DNA of 54,800 bases from Pseudomonadales bacterium. Lineage in GTDB: Bacteria; Pseudomonadota; Gammaproteobacteria; Pseudomonadales; Pseudohongiellaceae. The stretch is taken from assembly GCA_022827425.1 (NCBI GenBank), contig JAJDSZ010000033.1:1-54800 (forward strand). Direction: 5' to 3'. A program made the position numbers and the translations under genes. How positions within the stretch are numbered: position 1 is the first letter of the stretch; the number at the start of each line of letters is the position of its first letter. Below, in pieces: positions 38,228 to 47,096 of the stretch. The notes under the pieces are model-generated. The model ran no database searches. It was given only the letters and a program-made list of their open reading frames with translations, and was not told the origin of the DNA.

Positions 38228-38304
38228 CGGAGTGTAGCTCAGCCTGGTAGAGCACTGCCTTCGGGAGGCAGGGGTCGCAGGTTCAAATCCTGCCATTCCG
38301 ACCA
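38228..38304 (+). tRNA. tRNA-Pro(CGG)
   Basis: 77 nt including an encoded CCA end. The acceptor stem pairs CGGAGTG with CATTCCG, with one G-T wobble. The D arm contains AGCCTGGTAGAGC, the anticodon stem is CTGCC/GGCAG around loop TTCGGGA (anticodon CGG), and the T arm has GTTCAAATC. The C1-G72 pair is the unusual first pair expected for bacterial proline tRNA. Confidence 0.97.
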
Positions 38305-38346
38305 CTTGCAGACGGACTGGAGCCTGGGGCTCCCTGGAAACCCATC

Positions 38347-38880
38347 ATGCCGCGATTGTCCCGGGGTTCGGCGGTCTTGTTTCTCTGGGGCTTGCTGGCC
38401 TGGCTACCCGCCGATGCCGCCGATGAGAATTCCGGGTCCATCGAGGAGGCGAGCCGCCTGCTGCGGGTGACGAGCACCGGCGCCATGTTCGAATCCGCCA
38501 CCCGGGAGCAGGCCCGGGAAATCATCCGCACCTATTCACTCATTGTTGTGGGTTCCGCGGACCGTTCCCTGCCCCGGGGCGTGCGGGATGCCATCGCCGA
38601 ATGTTATCGCCGCAATTACGCTTGGGAGAACTTTGCCGAAGGCATTGCCCGCATTCTCACCGAACACCTCAGCGACAAGGAAATCCGCCTGCTGATCGGC
38701 ATCTACCAGAACGACGGGCTGCCGCCCATGGAAATCGACACCTTTCGCCAGACCGTGCGCAAGGGCGATGCCATCGCCGCCGCCAGCGCCGAGTACATCT
38801 ATCACAACAGCACCGGCTGCGTGAACAGCGACGCCCGCCTGATCAAGCGCTTTCTCAACAGCGCATCCGGCGAATCCTGA
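38347..38880 (+). CDS. Secreted DUF2059-like protein
   Basis: 177 aa with a signal peptide ending PADAAD (about residue 25). The body is helical, with SRLLRVTSTGAMFESATREQAREIIR, ECYRRNYAWENFAEGIARILTEHLSDKEIRLLIGIYQNDG and a C-terminal AEYIYHN. This resembles the DUF2059 layout, where an helical bundle contains a short F-x6-I pattern and a conserved L..FY segment. A single conserved function is unknown. It starts 42 bp after the tRNA and could be read through from the tRNA promoter. Two Cys (one in IAECYRR, one in STGCVN) may form a disulfide. Confidence 0.65.
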   Translation: MPRLSRGSAVLFLWGLLAWLPADAADENSGSIEEASRLLRVTSTGAMFESATREQAREIIRTYSLIVVGSADRSLPRGVRDAIAECYRRNYAWENFAEGIARILTEHLSDKEIRLLIGIYQNDGLPPMEIDTFRQTVRKGDAIAAASAEYIYHNSTGCVNSDARLIKRFLNSASGES

Positions 38881-38965
38881 TTCGGGGCGCATTGAGTTGG
38901 CGGCGGGATTGCCGCACAATAGCGTTCCACTCGATAAAGAAGATTGTGAGCCGGAGGATTCCATC

Positions 38966-39490
38966 ATGAATGTTCGCACGCCAGTATTCGCTGTATTGAT
39001 TTCGGTTTTCGCGCTGGTGCCGGCCGCTTGCGGGCCACAGTACCAGGTGGACAGGGATGCGCTCGAAGCCGCGGGGATCGCCAATTTCAACGCGCCGGAA
39101 GAAATGGTTTTCGCCTCCGGACAACCTACCCCGGAGCAGATTGAAACCCTGTCCGAGGCGGGCATCCGACATGTCATCAGCTTGCGCACCGATGGCGAAA
39201 TCGACTGGGATGAATCCGGCCTCGTCAATTCCGCCGGCATGGAATTTCACTCGATCCCTGTCGCCGTCGCTGGCGGCGTGACCAGTGAAAACGCCAAGAG
39301 CCTGGACCAGTTGCTCGCCCGGCTCGAGGGGCAGCCCGTTCTGCTGCATTGCGGCAGCAGCAACCGGGTCGGCGCCCTGCGCGCCTTCAGCGCCCGGGAA
39401 GGCGGCGCCAGCCTCGACGACGCGCTCGCCCAAGGCCGCCGCTGGGGAATGACGAGCATGGAGGAGGCCGTCCGCGAAATCCTGCAATAG
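38966..39490 (+). CDS. Phosphatase-like DUF442/Blh-type exported protein
   Basis: 174 aa from an ATG with GGAGGA upstream. An N-terminal signal peptide ends near PAACG; Cys may be a weak lipobox. The core has FASGQPTPEQIETLSEAGIRHVISLR and the P-loop HCGSSNRVGAL, a Cys-x5-Arg signature of protein tyrosine phosphatase and DUF442 (beta-lactamase hydrolase-like) domains. Such proteins often sit beside YeeE/YedE or persulfide dioxygenase genes in sulfide-detoxification operons. Here a YeeE/YedE gene follows 35 bp downstream, which supports a role in sulfur metabolism. The exact reaction is inference. Confidence 0.8.
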   Translation: MNVRTPVFAVLISVFALVPAACGPQYQVDRDALEAAGIANFNAPEEMVFASGQPTPEQIETLSEAGIRHVISLRTDGEIDWDESGLVNSAGMEFHSIPVAVAGGVTSENAKSLDQLLARLEGQPVLLHCGSSNRVGALRAFSAREGGASLDDALAQGRRWGMTSMEEAVREILQ

Positions 39491-39525
39491 GCAAATAGGC
39501 AAATCCCTGAACTGAGCCGCCTGTC

Positions 39526-40710
39526 ATGAGTCAATCCGAAGCCGCCAGCGGTCGGTCGGGAGATTTCAACCGGCCCGCCATGCTCACCGCCGCGTCCGGC
39601 GCCGCGGGAATCTGCCTGTATCTGCTTGCCTTCCACGGCTGGCGCCACGCGGCCCTGTTCGGCATCGGCATCGGCGCCGGCGTGGCCCTGTATCATGCCG
39701 CTTTCGGCTTCACCGCGGCCTGGCGCGAAGTCGCCAGCAGCGGGCGCAGCGCCGGCCTGCGGGCGCAAATGATCATGCTGGCGCTGACGGTGCTCGTTTT
39801 CACACCATTGATCGCCCAGGGCGAAATCGGCGGCACGGCCCTGCGCGGCAATGTCTCGCCGCTCAATCTCGCAGTCATCTGCGGCGCGTTCCTGTTTGGC
39901 TTCGGCATGCAGCTTGGCGGCGGCTGCGCATCGGGCACCCTGTTCACCGCCGGCGGCGGAAATGCGCGCATGCTCATAACCCTGGCGGCCTTTGTTGTTG
40001 GCTCGGTGATCGGCACCTGGCACTGGTCGGTATGGCAGTATGCGCCGGGGTTCGCCCCGGTTGCGCTGTCGGCGAATTTCGGCGTTGTTGGCGGCATTGC
40101 GCTCAGTCTGCTGCTGTTCTGCGCGGTATGGTTGCTGGCGGCGCGCCATGAAAAGGCCCGCCACGGCTCCATCGAGCACGGGTGGGGCCCGCTTTCTTCC
40201 CGAGCCTGGCTTACCGGGCCCTGGCCGCTGCTGGCGGGTGCCCTGGCCCTGGCCCTGGTCAATATCGCCACCCTGCTGCTGGCGGGCCGCCCCTGGGGCG
40301 TGACTTCCGCCTTCGCCCTGTGGGGAGCGAAGCTGGCGGCGCCTTTGGGTATCGACGTCAGCCAATGGGCCTATTGGCAGCGGCCCAATCTGCAAGCGGC
40401 TTTGGAGGCCAATGTATTCAACGACATTACCTCGGTGATGAATTTCGGCATCATGCTCGGGGCGCTTGTGGCGGCAAGCATGGCCCGGAAATTCGCCCCG
40501 AGTTTCCGCATTCCCGCCCGCTCGGTGCTTGCGGCGGTTATTGGCGGATTGCTGCTCGGCTACGGCGCCCGCATCGCTTTCGGCTGCAATATAGGCGCCT
40601 ACTTCAGCGGCATCAGCTCCACCAGCCTCCATGGCTGGCTCTGGTTCGCCGCGGCCTTTGCCGGCAGCATCCTCGGTACCCGGCTGCGCCCGGTTTTCGC
40701 ACTGCGATAG
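39526..40710 (+). CDS. YeeE/YedE family sulfur-compound transporter
   Basis: 394 aa with about ten membrane segments in two related halves. Each half carries a conserved Cys motif, GFGMQLGGGCASGTLFTAGGG in the first and GYGARIAFGCNIGAYFSGIS in the second, as in thiosulfate transporters of this family. The protein therefore probably imports thiosulfate or a related sulfur species. It lies directly after the phosphatase-like gene and 21 bp before the aceE-like gene, so some read-through into the latter is possible. Confidence 0.9.
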   Translation: MSQSEAASGRSGDFNRPAMLTAASGAAGICLYLLAFHGWRHAALFGIGIGAGVALYHAAFGFTAAWREVASSGRSAGLRAQMIMLALTVLVFTPLIAQGEIGGTALRGNVSPLNLAVICGAFLFGFGMQLGGGCASGTLFTAGGGNARMLITLAAFVVGSVIGTWHWSVWQYAPGFAPVALSANFGVVGGIALSLLLFCAVWLLAARHEKARHGSIEHGWGPLSSRAWLTGPWPLLAGALALALVNIATLLLAGRPWGVTSAFALWGAKLAAPLGIDVSQWAYWQRPNLQAALEANVFNDITSVMNFGIMLGALVAASMARKFAPSFRIPARSVLAAVIGGLLLGYGARIAFGCNIGAYFSGISSTSLHGWLWFAAAFAGSILGTRLRPVFALR

Positions 40711-40731
40711 GAAACGCGATCCGGAAGCGAA

Positions 40732-43404
40732 ATGAGCGCCAGGACACCCGCCGACCCAGCCATCGAACAGGACCGAAAGGAATGGCTGCAGGCGATCGAG
40801 AACATCCGTGAGCAATACGGCCCGGAAGGCGTTGGCAGCATACTGGACAGCCTGCGGGACTGGCGCGCCCGGGAGATGCCGGCTGCGGCGAACCCGCCGG
40901 CATTCAATACGCCCTATCTGAATACCATCCCCCTGGAACAACAGCCGCCGTACCCCGGCGACCAGGAAATCGAAAAGCGGCTGGAAAACATCCTGCGCTG
41001 GAACGCCATGGCCATGGTCCTTCAGGGCGGCGACGCCGGGCTCGGTCTCGGTGGCCATATCGCCACCTACGCCTCCGCCGCCACCCAGATGGAAGTGGGC
41101 TTCAACCATTTCTTCCGCCAGCGCGGCGAGGACTACGGCGGCGACCTGGTGATTCTGCAGCCGCACGCCGCCACCGGGGTATACGCCCGCTCCTGGCTCG
41201 AAGGCGTGCTTAGCGACGATCAGATGCGCGGCTACCGCCGGGAACTCCACCCCGGCGGCGGGCTCAGCTCCTATCCGCATCCGCGCTCCATGCCGGACTA
41301 CTGGCAAGTGGCCAACGCCTCCATGGGGCTGTCGACTCCCATGGCGATCTACCAGGCGCGCTTTGCCAGATATCTGGAGAACCGCGGGCTCAAGCCGCGC
41401 CAGGGCGGCAAGGTCTGGTGCTTTATCGGCGACGGCGAAACCGATGAGCCGGAAGTGCTGGGCACAATCAATATCGCCGCCCGGGAATGCCTCGACAATC
41501 TGATCCTGGTGGTCAACTGCAATCTGCAAAGACTCGACGGCCCGGTTCGCGGCAATGGCAAGATCATCCAGGAGTTGGAGGCCTCCTTTCTCGGCTCGGG
41601 CTGGGAAGTCATCAAGGTCATCTGGGGCGGAGGCTGGGACCACCTGCTGGCCCGGGACATCAACGGCGCCCTGCGGCGGCGCATGGAAGAATGTCTTGAC
41701 GGAGATTACCAGCGCTACTCGGTATTGCCAGGCGACCGCCAGCGCGAGCACTGGGTCGCCGGCAATCCGGAACTCGAGGCGATGATGGACGCCCTGAGCG
41801 ACGAGCAAGTGCGCGAAATCAAGCGCGGCGGCCAGGACGTGGTCAAGCTGCATGCCGCCTACCGCCGGGCGGTTGGCGCCGACAAGCCCGTTGTGGTGTT
41901 GGTCAAGACCGTCAAGGGCGAAGGCGTTGCCGGGGCCGCGGGCAGCAATGCCGCCCACCAGAAAAAGAACATCAGCGCGGAGCAGCGGGTGGAGACTGCC
42001 CGCTCGCTGGGTATTCCGCTCAGCGAAGAAGATGCGCGGCGGGCGGCTTACTACAAACCGCCCGAGGCAAGCCCGGAGCTGCGCTATCTCAAGTCCCGGC
42101 GGCGGGCTCTCGGCGGAGTGCTGCCGGCGCGCAACAGCACTTGCCCGCCCTTGCCCGCGCCTGACCTGGAAATTTTCAAGACACTGCTGGAAAAGCACGA
42201 CCGGCCGCAGTCCACCACCATGTGCCTGGTGCGGATCCTGTCGACCCTGCTGCGGGAGCCCGCCCTCAAGCAGTACATCGTGCCTATTGTTCCCGACGAG
42301 GCGCGCACTTTCGGCCTGGAAGGGCTATTCCGCATCGCCGGCATTTTCTCCTTGCAGGGGCAGCGCTACACGCCGGTGGACGCCGACAGCGCCATCGCCT
42401 ACCGCGAGGCCGAAGACGGCCAGATCCTGCAGGAAGGCATCTGTGAAACCGGCGCCATGGCTTCGTTTCTCGCCGCGGGAACCGCCTGGTCGATCCATGG
42501 CCTGCCCATGATTCCGTTCTACTTTTTCTATTCGATTTTCGGCTTCCAGCGCGTGGGCGACATGATCTGGGCCTGCGGCGACATGCTTTGCCGGGGCTTT
42601 CTCATTGGCGGAACCGCCGGGCGCACCACCCTCAACGGGGAGGGCCTGCAGCACCAGGACGGCCATTCCCATATCCTCGCCAGCACTTTCCCCAACCTGA
42701 AGAGTTATGACCCGGCCTTCGCCTTTGAAATGGCGGTCATCGTGCGGGAAGGCATTCGCCGCATGTATGAGGAGCAGGAGAACATCTTCTACTACCTCAC
42801 CGCCTACAATGAAAACTATTCCATGCCGGCCCCGCCCGGGGACGATGCCCCGCAGCAGTCGATCCTGGCCGGCGCCTATCTGTTCCAGAGCGATGCCGAC
42901 GCCGCCCGCTGCGACATCCACCTGCTTGGCTCAGGCGCCATCATGCAGCAGGTGCTTGCGGCCAGGGAGCGGCTGCGGGAATGGGGCCATGTCTGCGCCG
43001 TATGGAGCGTGACGAGTTACAATGAACTCTATCGCGAGGCGGAATCCTGCGAGCGCTTCAATCGCCTGCATCCCACCGCCGAATGGCGGATGCCCCGGGT
43101 TCAGCAGCTATTCGCCGATTGCGAAGACTGCGTGGTAGTTGCCGCCAGCGACTACATGAAGTCACTGCCGAATTCCATCGCCCGCTGGATGCCGGAAAAC
43201 TATCTCGTGCTCGGCGCCGATGGCTACGGCCTGAGCGAAACCCGGGCCGCGCTGCGAGACTGGTTCGAGGTCAGCGCCAACCACGTCTGCCACGCCGCTC
43301 TCGTCGGACTGTTCCGGGCCGGCAAAATCGACGCCGCCGAACTTGCCGAAAAATCCGCCGCCCTGGACATCGACCCGGAGAAAACCGACCCGGCTTCTCG
43401 CTGA
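40732..43404 (+). CDS. aceE: Pyruvate dehydrogenase E1 component, homodimeric type
   Basis: 890 aa, typical AceE length. The thiamine-diphosphate motif GDGETDEPE followed by NCN is at about residue 235-265, and FNHFFRQRGEDYGGDLV and HPGGGLSSYPHPRSMPDYW precede it. The central domain has ETGAMASFLAAGTAWSIHG and LNGEGLQHQDGHSHI. It decarboxylates pyruvate and transfers the acetyl group to E2. No aceF or lpd gene is near, so this is a stand-alone copy whose E2 partner is elsewhere, or a paralogue. RBS GGAAG lies just before the ATG. Confidence 0.95.
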   Translation: MSARTPADPAIEQDRKEWLQAIENIREQYGPEGVGSILDSLRDWRAREMPAAANPPAFNTPYLNTIPLEQQPPYPGDQEIEKRLENILRWNAMAMVLQGGDAGLGLGGHIATYASAATQMEVGFNHFFRQRGEDYGGDLVILQPHAATGVYARSWLEGVLSDDQMRGYRRELHPGGGLSSYPHPRSMPDYWQVANASMGLSTPMAIYQARFARYLENRGLKPRQGGKVWCFIGDGETDEPEVLGTINIAARECLDNLILVVNCNLQRLDGPVRGNGKIIQELEASFLGSGWEVIKVIWGGGWDHLLARDINGALRRRMEECLDGDYQRYSVLPGDRQREHWVAGNPELEAMMDALSDEQVREIKRGGQDVVKLHAAYRRAVGADKPVVVLVKTVKGEGVAGAAGSNAAHQKKNISAEQRVETARSLGIPLSEEDARRAAYYKPPEASPELRYLKSRRRALGGVLPARNSTCPPLPAPDLEIFKTLLEKHDRPQSTTMCLVRILSTLLREPALKQYIVPIVPDEARTFGLEGLFRIAGIFSLQGQRYTPVDADSAIAYREAEDGQILQEGICETGAMASFLAAGTAWSIHGLPMIPFYFFYSIFGFQRVGDMIWACGDMLCRGFLIGGTAGRTTLNGEGLQHQDGHSHILASTFPNLKSYDPAFAFEMAVIVREGIRRMYEEQENIFYYLTAYNENYSMPAPPGDDAPQQSILAGAYLFQSDADAARCDIHLLGSGAIMQQVLAARERLREWGHVCAVWSVTSYNELYREAESCERFNRLHPTAEWRMPRVQQLFADCEDCVVVAASDYMKSLPNSIARWMPENYLVLGADGYGLSETRAALRDWFEVSANHVCHAALVGLFRAGKIDAAELAEKSAALDIDPEKTDPASR

Positions 43405-43472
43405 ACACGCGCTTTGCGGGAGCCTGGTTCGTCTAGCGCCGCGCTGCAGATGAGCGGCGACAGCGCAGGCTC

Positions 43473-44720
43473 CTAGTGCGGCGCCTTGCTGGCGAGGAGT
43501 TGCACGGCGCTGATGCGGCGTTCGCGGAAGCCACCCTCGCAGAAGGCGAAGTAATAGTCCCACAACCGCAGGAACTCCGCCGGATGGCCGCTTCGACGCA
43601 GTTCTTCGAGATTGGCAAGAAAGGCTTCGCGCCAGCAGGCCAGGGTTTCCGCGTAGTCGAGGCCGATATCGAACAAGTCGCGCATGACCAGGTCGGTCTT
43701 GCGTGCCATCAGGCTGGAAATCACTCCCAGGGAAGGCAGGAATCCACCCGGAAAGACATGCTTGCGGATAAAGTCCTCACTGCGACGGTAGTCGCCATAG
43801 CGCTGGTCGGCAATGGTGATCGCCTGCAGCAGCAGCCGCCCGCCTGGCCGCAGCAACTGATTGAGCCTGGCGAAGTATCCGCCCAGGTAATGCCGCCCCA
43901 CGGCCTCGATCATCTCCACAGAAACCAGTTTGTCATAGCGGCCGTCGAGCTGCCGGTAGTCGCAATTGACGAGTTCGATACGGTCGGCAAGCCCTTCCCG
44001 GCTCACGTGCGCCCGGGCAAACTCGTACTGGACTCGGGAGTTGGTCACTGCGGTCACCCGGCAGCCGCTTTGCTGTGCAACGTGAACGGCAAGCCCGCCC
44101 CAGCCGCAGCCGACTTCGAGCAGATGGTCCTCGGGGCCGAGTTCGAGCAATTCGCAGATGCGGTTCATCTTGTGCAGTTGCGCCTCCGCCAGATTGCCGC
44201 CGGGGCGGGGGAAGATCGCGCTGGAGTATTGCAGCCTCTGATCGAGAAAGTTGCCGTAGAAATCCGGTTTCAGGTCGTAATGACGGCTGATGTTGCGCCG
44301 GGCCTGCCTGCGGCTGTTGCGGCGGGCTTGCAGGCGCAGCAGCCGCGCCGGCAGAAACAGCCAGCTGAAATAGCGTCCTAGCCCATCGGTCATGGCAAGA
44401 TTGCGGGCGAAGAAACGAGTTACCGCAGTCAGCTCCGGGCTGGTCCACCAACCGTCCATATAGGCTTCCGCCGCCGCCACATCGCCTCCAAGCAGCACTC
44501 TGGTATAGAGCCTGGTGTCCAGCACATCCACTTCCGCCGCCGGTTCCCCGCTTGGCGAGCCGATGCGGGCAACGATCAGGCCATGCTCCCGCAGGATCAG
44601 TTGACCTTCTTTCGCCCGGCCCAGCATTCGCAAGAGCAAACGCAGGGGCCAGCGCTGGCGGGTTTCTCCCGCTGTAGCCGCGGCGCCGCCGATAATGGGC
44701 AAACCCGAATCCCGACTCAT
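43473..44720 (-). CDS. cfa: Cyclopropane-fatty-acid synthase-like methyltransferase
   Basis: 415 aa from the ATG that overlaps the DUF1365 stop (ATGA). The SAM-binding motif LEVGCGWGGLAVHVA and CFA-type blocks YSCAIF-like YSSAIFPRP, SVEMIEAVG and FIRKHVFPGGFLPS are present. These enzymes add a methylene or methyl group to unsaturated fatty acyl chains in membrane lipids. It is the last gene of an operon with a FAD oxidoreductase and a DUF1365 protein, divergent from an ECF sigma/ChrR pair. In Rhodobacter a similar set belongs to the singlet-oxygen response, and one of the related methyltransferases (UfaM) starts furan fatty acid synthesis. Which product is formed here is unknown. Confidence 0.9.
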   Translation of the reverse strand: MSRDSGLPIIGGAAATAGETRQRWPLRLLLRMLGRAKEGQLILREHGLIVARIGSPSGEPAAEVDVLDTRLYTRVLLGGDVAAAEAYMDGWWTSPELTAVTRFFARNLAMTDGLGRYFSWLFLPARLLRLQARRNSRRQARRNISRHYDLKPDFYGNFLDQRLQYSSAIFPRPGGNLAEAQLHKMNRICELLELGPEDHLLEVGCGWGGLAVHVAQQSGCRVTAVTNSRVQYEFARAHVSREGLADRIELVNCDYRQLDGRYDKLVSVEMIEAVGRHYLGGYFARLNQLLRPGGRLLLQAITIADQRYGDYRRSEDFIRKHVFPGGFLPSLGVISSLMARKTDLVMRDLFDIGLDYAETLACWREAFLANLEELRRSGHPAEFLRLWDYYFAFCEGGFRERRISAVQLLASKAPH

Positions 44721-45514
44721 GACTTGCGGTTCCCATGGCCACCGGCGGTCGCAGGCCCGCCCGGGTGAGGATGAAAGGGGCTGCCCTTGAGGTACAGCCG
44801 CAGCGCCTGCCAATAAATGCCCGCGAGCAAACTTGCGGTTTGGGAAGGATTGCGCCGCAGCACGCGGTTGAGGCTGCCCTGGTCAAGCTCCAGGCGGCGC
44901 AGGTTCAGGCTGGCGTCCATGGTTGCCTGCCCGCTGGATTGATCCCGTACTTGCAGATGGACAAAGAGCTTGTCGGACTCCGGCGGGCGAATGCGCCAGT
45001 GGTACTCCTGCCCCATGGGATTGAATGGCGATACGTGGAATTCCTTGGGCCTGGGGTCGGGCTTGTGGAGATCAATGGCATAACAATGGGTCTGGTTCCA
45101 GGGCGTATTGCTGACCTCGGCAAGGGCATGGCGAAATTCCCCGTCGCGCCTGATGAAGTATAGATTGAGCGGGCTGAAGTAGCAGCCGAGATAGCGCAAC
45201 TGTCCGAGCAGCCAGACTTCGCCCTCCACTTGCTCCCGCCCAAGGCCAAGACCTTCCGCCACCCGCTCGATGGCCACATCGGGCAGGGGCCGTTCGCCCG
45301 GCTCCAGATAATCCTCCCGCCGGAATCGCGCCCAGTGCCAGCGCCTGTCGCCGAACTGCCAATAGCTGTCGATCAGCGAGGGAAGCTCGTCGAGCCTGAG
45401 CAGCCACATGAACAGGGGAAAGCGGAACTCGTGCGCGACGGGATGAAACCGGCGATGGCGCACGCTGCCGCGAAACAGCGCCGATTCATGGCTCGGCGAC
45501 AGCCGCCTGTTCAC
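44717..45514 (-). CDS. DUF1365 family protein
   Basis: 265 aa. Family markers are SALFRGSVRHRRFHPVAHEFRFPLFMWLLRLDELP, the YLGCYFSPLNLYFI block and HVSPFNPMGQEYHWRI. DUF1365 proteins nearly always sit between a FAD-dependent oxidoreductase and a CFA-synthase-like gene, as here, and have no known reaction. Both ends overlap neighbours as ATGA, showing one tightly coupled operon. A role in lipid modification is inferred from context only. Confidence 0.92.
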   Translation of the reverse strand: MNRRLSPSHESALFRGSVRHRRFHPVAHEFRFPLFMWLLRLDELPSLIDSYWQFGDRRWHWARFRREDYLEPGERPLPDVAIERVAEGLGLGREQVEGEVWLLGQLRYLGCYFSPLNLYFIRRDGEFRHALAEVSNTPWNQTHCYAIDLHKPDPRPKEFHVSPFNPMGQEYHWRIRPPESDKLFVHLQVRDQSSGQATMDASLNLRRLELDQGSLNRVLRRNPSQTASLLAGIYWQALRLYLKGSPFHPHPGGPATAGGHGNRKS

Positions 45515-46785
45515 GGCGCGACTCCAAGCTGCCGGCAGACATCCACCGCGCTGCGCACGGCATCTTCGTGGAAGCCGTTATAACACCAGGCGCCGCAATA
45601 GTGAATCCGCTCGACACCGCTGATTTCCCCGCGTCTGGCCTGGGCGGCAAGCGCCCGCTGGGAGAACTGTGGATGGCTGTAGCGGTATTCGCCGAGCACG
45701 GTCTCGGCGGCAATGCGGTCGGCGGCATTCAGCGATACGAGCAGCGGCTGCGGCGCCTTGAGCCTTTGCAGAATGTTCATGCAATACGTTACTGCCGGCC
45801 CCTGATTCCTGGATTCATCGCCGGCGCGGAAATTCCAGCTTGCCCACGCCCGGTGCCTGCCAGGCATCAGGCTGGCGTCGCCGTGCAGGGTTACTATGTT
45901 GGTCTGGTAGGGAATGGCGCCCAGGATTTCGGTTTCCGCCGCAGCGGCCGATTCGAGCAGCGCCAGGGCCTGATCACTGTGACAGGCAAGCACTGCCTGG
46001 TCAAAATCGGCGCTGTCCTGATCAAATCGCAGCCGTACCCCTGAAGAAAGCCGGCTGATGCCGCGCACCGGCCTGTCGAGTTCGATGCGGTCACCAAGGC
46101 CCCTGCATAGCGCCGTCACATAGCTGCGGGAACCGCCGGCAATCGAATACCACCGGGGCCGGTTGAACAGGTCAAGCAGGCCATGATTGGCGAAAAAACC
46201 GGCCAGCAGCTTCATGGGGAATTCACTGGCCTGACGCGGCTCGCAGGACCAGATGGCGGCGGTCATGGGCAACAGGTAGTTTTCGGCGAACCACTCGCCA
46301 AAACCATGGCGCGCGATGAATTCGCCCACTGTGCCGGCCTCGTTGTGGTGGCGGGCAATGCGGTTGAAGCGCAGGATATCGTAAAGCATCACGCCAAAGG
46401 CACCGCGCCAGAGATTGCGCCGCTGGGCGAAAAGCGTGTTGAGGTTGTGGCCGTTGTATTCGAGCCCGATGGCGGGATTCGAGACGCTGAAGCTCATTTC
46501 GGCGGGAATCAGGCCCACATTGAGTTCTTCCAGCAAGTTCAGGAACAGCGGGTAATTGCGGTTGTTGCAAACGATGAATCCGGTATCGACCCGGTATTGG
46601 CCGCCTGCCACATTCACTGTGACGGTATGGGAATGGCCGCCTGCGCGATTATTGGCTTCGAACAGGCGAACATCGTACTTTCGCCCAAGGAGGCGCGCCG
46701 CCACGAGCCCGGCAATGCCGGCGCCGACAATGGCGATTCGGCTGCGGCGGGCGGCGCCCGCCGCCGGTTTTCCCGTGGCAGTCAT
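45511..46785 (-). CDS. FAD-dependent amine oxidase-like oxidoreductase
   Basis: 424 aa from the ATG of MTATGKPAAG (46785); the frame is open to 46929, but the upstream part lacks homology. The Rossmann FAD motif IVGAGIAGLVAARLLG is followed by LFEANNRAGGHSHT. The protein resembles flavin-containing amine oxidase and desaturase-like enzymes, but the substrate is unlikely to be an amine given the operon. It is the first gene of the oxidoreductase-DUF1365-CFA operon, divergent from the ECF sigma gene, and a candidate ECF promoter lies at 46889-46919. Confidence 0.9.
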   Translation of the reverse strand: MTATGKPAAGAARRSRIAIVGAGIAGLVAARLLGRKYDVRLFEANNRAGGHSHTVTVNVAGGQYRVDTGFIVCNNRNYPLFLNLLEELNVGLIPAEMSFSVSNPAIGLEYNGHNLNTLFAQRRNLWRGAFGVMLYDILRFNRIARHHNEAGTVGEFIARHGFGEWFAENYLLPMTAAIWSCEPRQASEFPMKLLAGFFANHGLLDLFNRPRWYSIAGGSRSYVTALCRGLGDRIELDRPVRGISRLSSGVRLRFDQDSADFDQAVLACHSDQALALLESAAAAETEILGAIPYQTNIVTLHGDASLMPGRHRAWASWNFRAGDESRNQGPAVTYCMNILQRLKAPQPLLVSLNAADRIAAETVLGEYRYSHPQFSQRALAAQARRGEISGVERIHYCGAWCYNGFHEDAVRSAVDVCRQLGVAP

Positions 46786-46888
46786 TCGATCCGACCCTGT
46801 TGTATCCTTGCTTCCAGCCGGCATTGATTGCGCATCTTGTATTGCGCATCTTGCCCGTTGGCAACCGTCGGGTTTGCGCATTCTGAAA

Positions 46889-46919
46889 AAACTACGCCCA
46901 AAACCGCCCCTGCGGATCA
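46889..46919 (-). promoter_or_regulatory. Candidate ECF promoter for the oxidoreductase operon
   Basis: On the minus strand TGATCC (46919-46914) is followed after 18-19 bp by GTAGTTT. TGATCC is the -35 element known for Rhodobacter RpoE, the relative of this sigma factor. The -10 is a weak match. Confidence 0.45.
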
Positions 46920-46933
46920 TTTGCCGCATCGTG

Positions 46934-46963
46934 TGAACCGTCTGCCCGGCCCCGGCGTAATTC
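46934..46963 (+). promoter_or_regulatory. Candidate ECF autoregulatory promoter of the sigma gene
   Basis: TGAACC (46934-46939), an 18-bp spacer and TAATTC (46958-46963). The -35 is one base from TGATCC on the opposite strand nearby. This would give the sigma gene a leader of about 125 bases and positive autoregulation. Confidence 0.5.
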
Positions 46964-47096
46964 CGTTATCATGGAACTGTCATTGCCATTACGGGGATTT
47001 TCGCCAGGCGCCGCGCCGCTCCTGCGGCAGTTCCTGTTGCGGGGCCGGAACAAGGTCAAGGCTCCAGTTATCCATGAGGAGGCCGTCAGCCGGAAA

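Noticed and set aside
39247-42198. 983-codon minus-strand ORF across YeeE and aceE
   Set aside because: It spans two well-supported genes on the other strand and has no family features.
43418-43473. GGAGCCT/AGGCTCC inverted repeat between aceE and the CFA-like gene
   Set aside because: Loop is long and no T-run follows on either strand; too weak for a terminator call.
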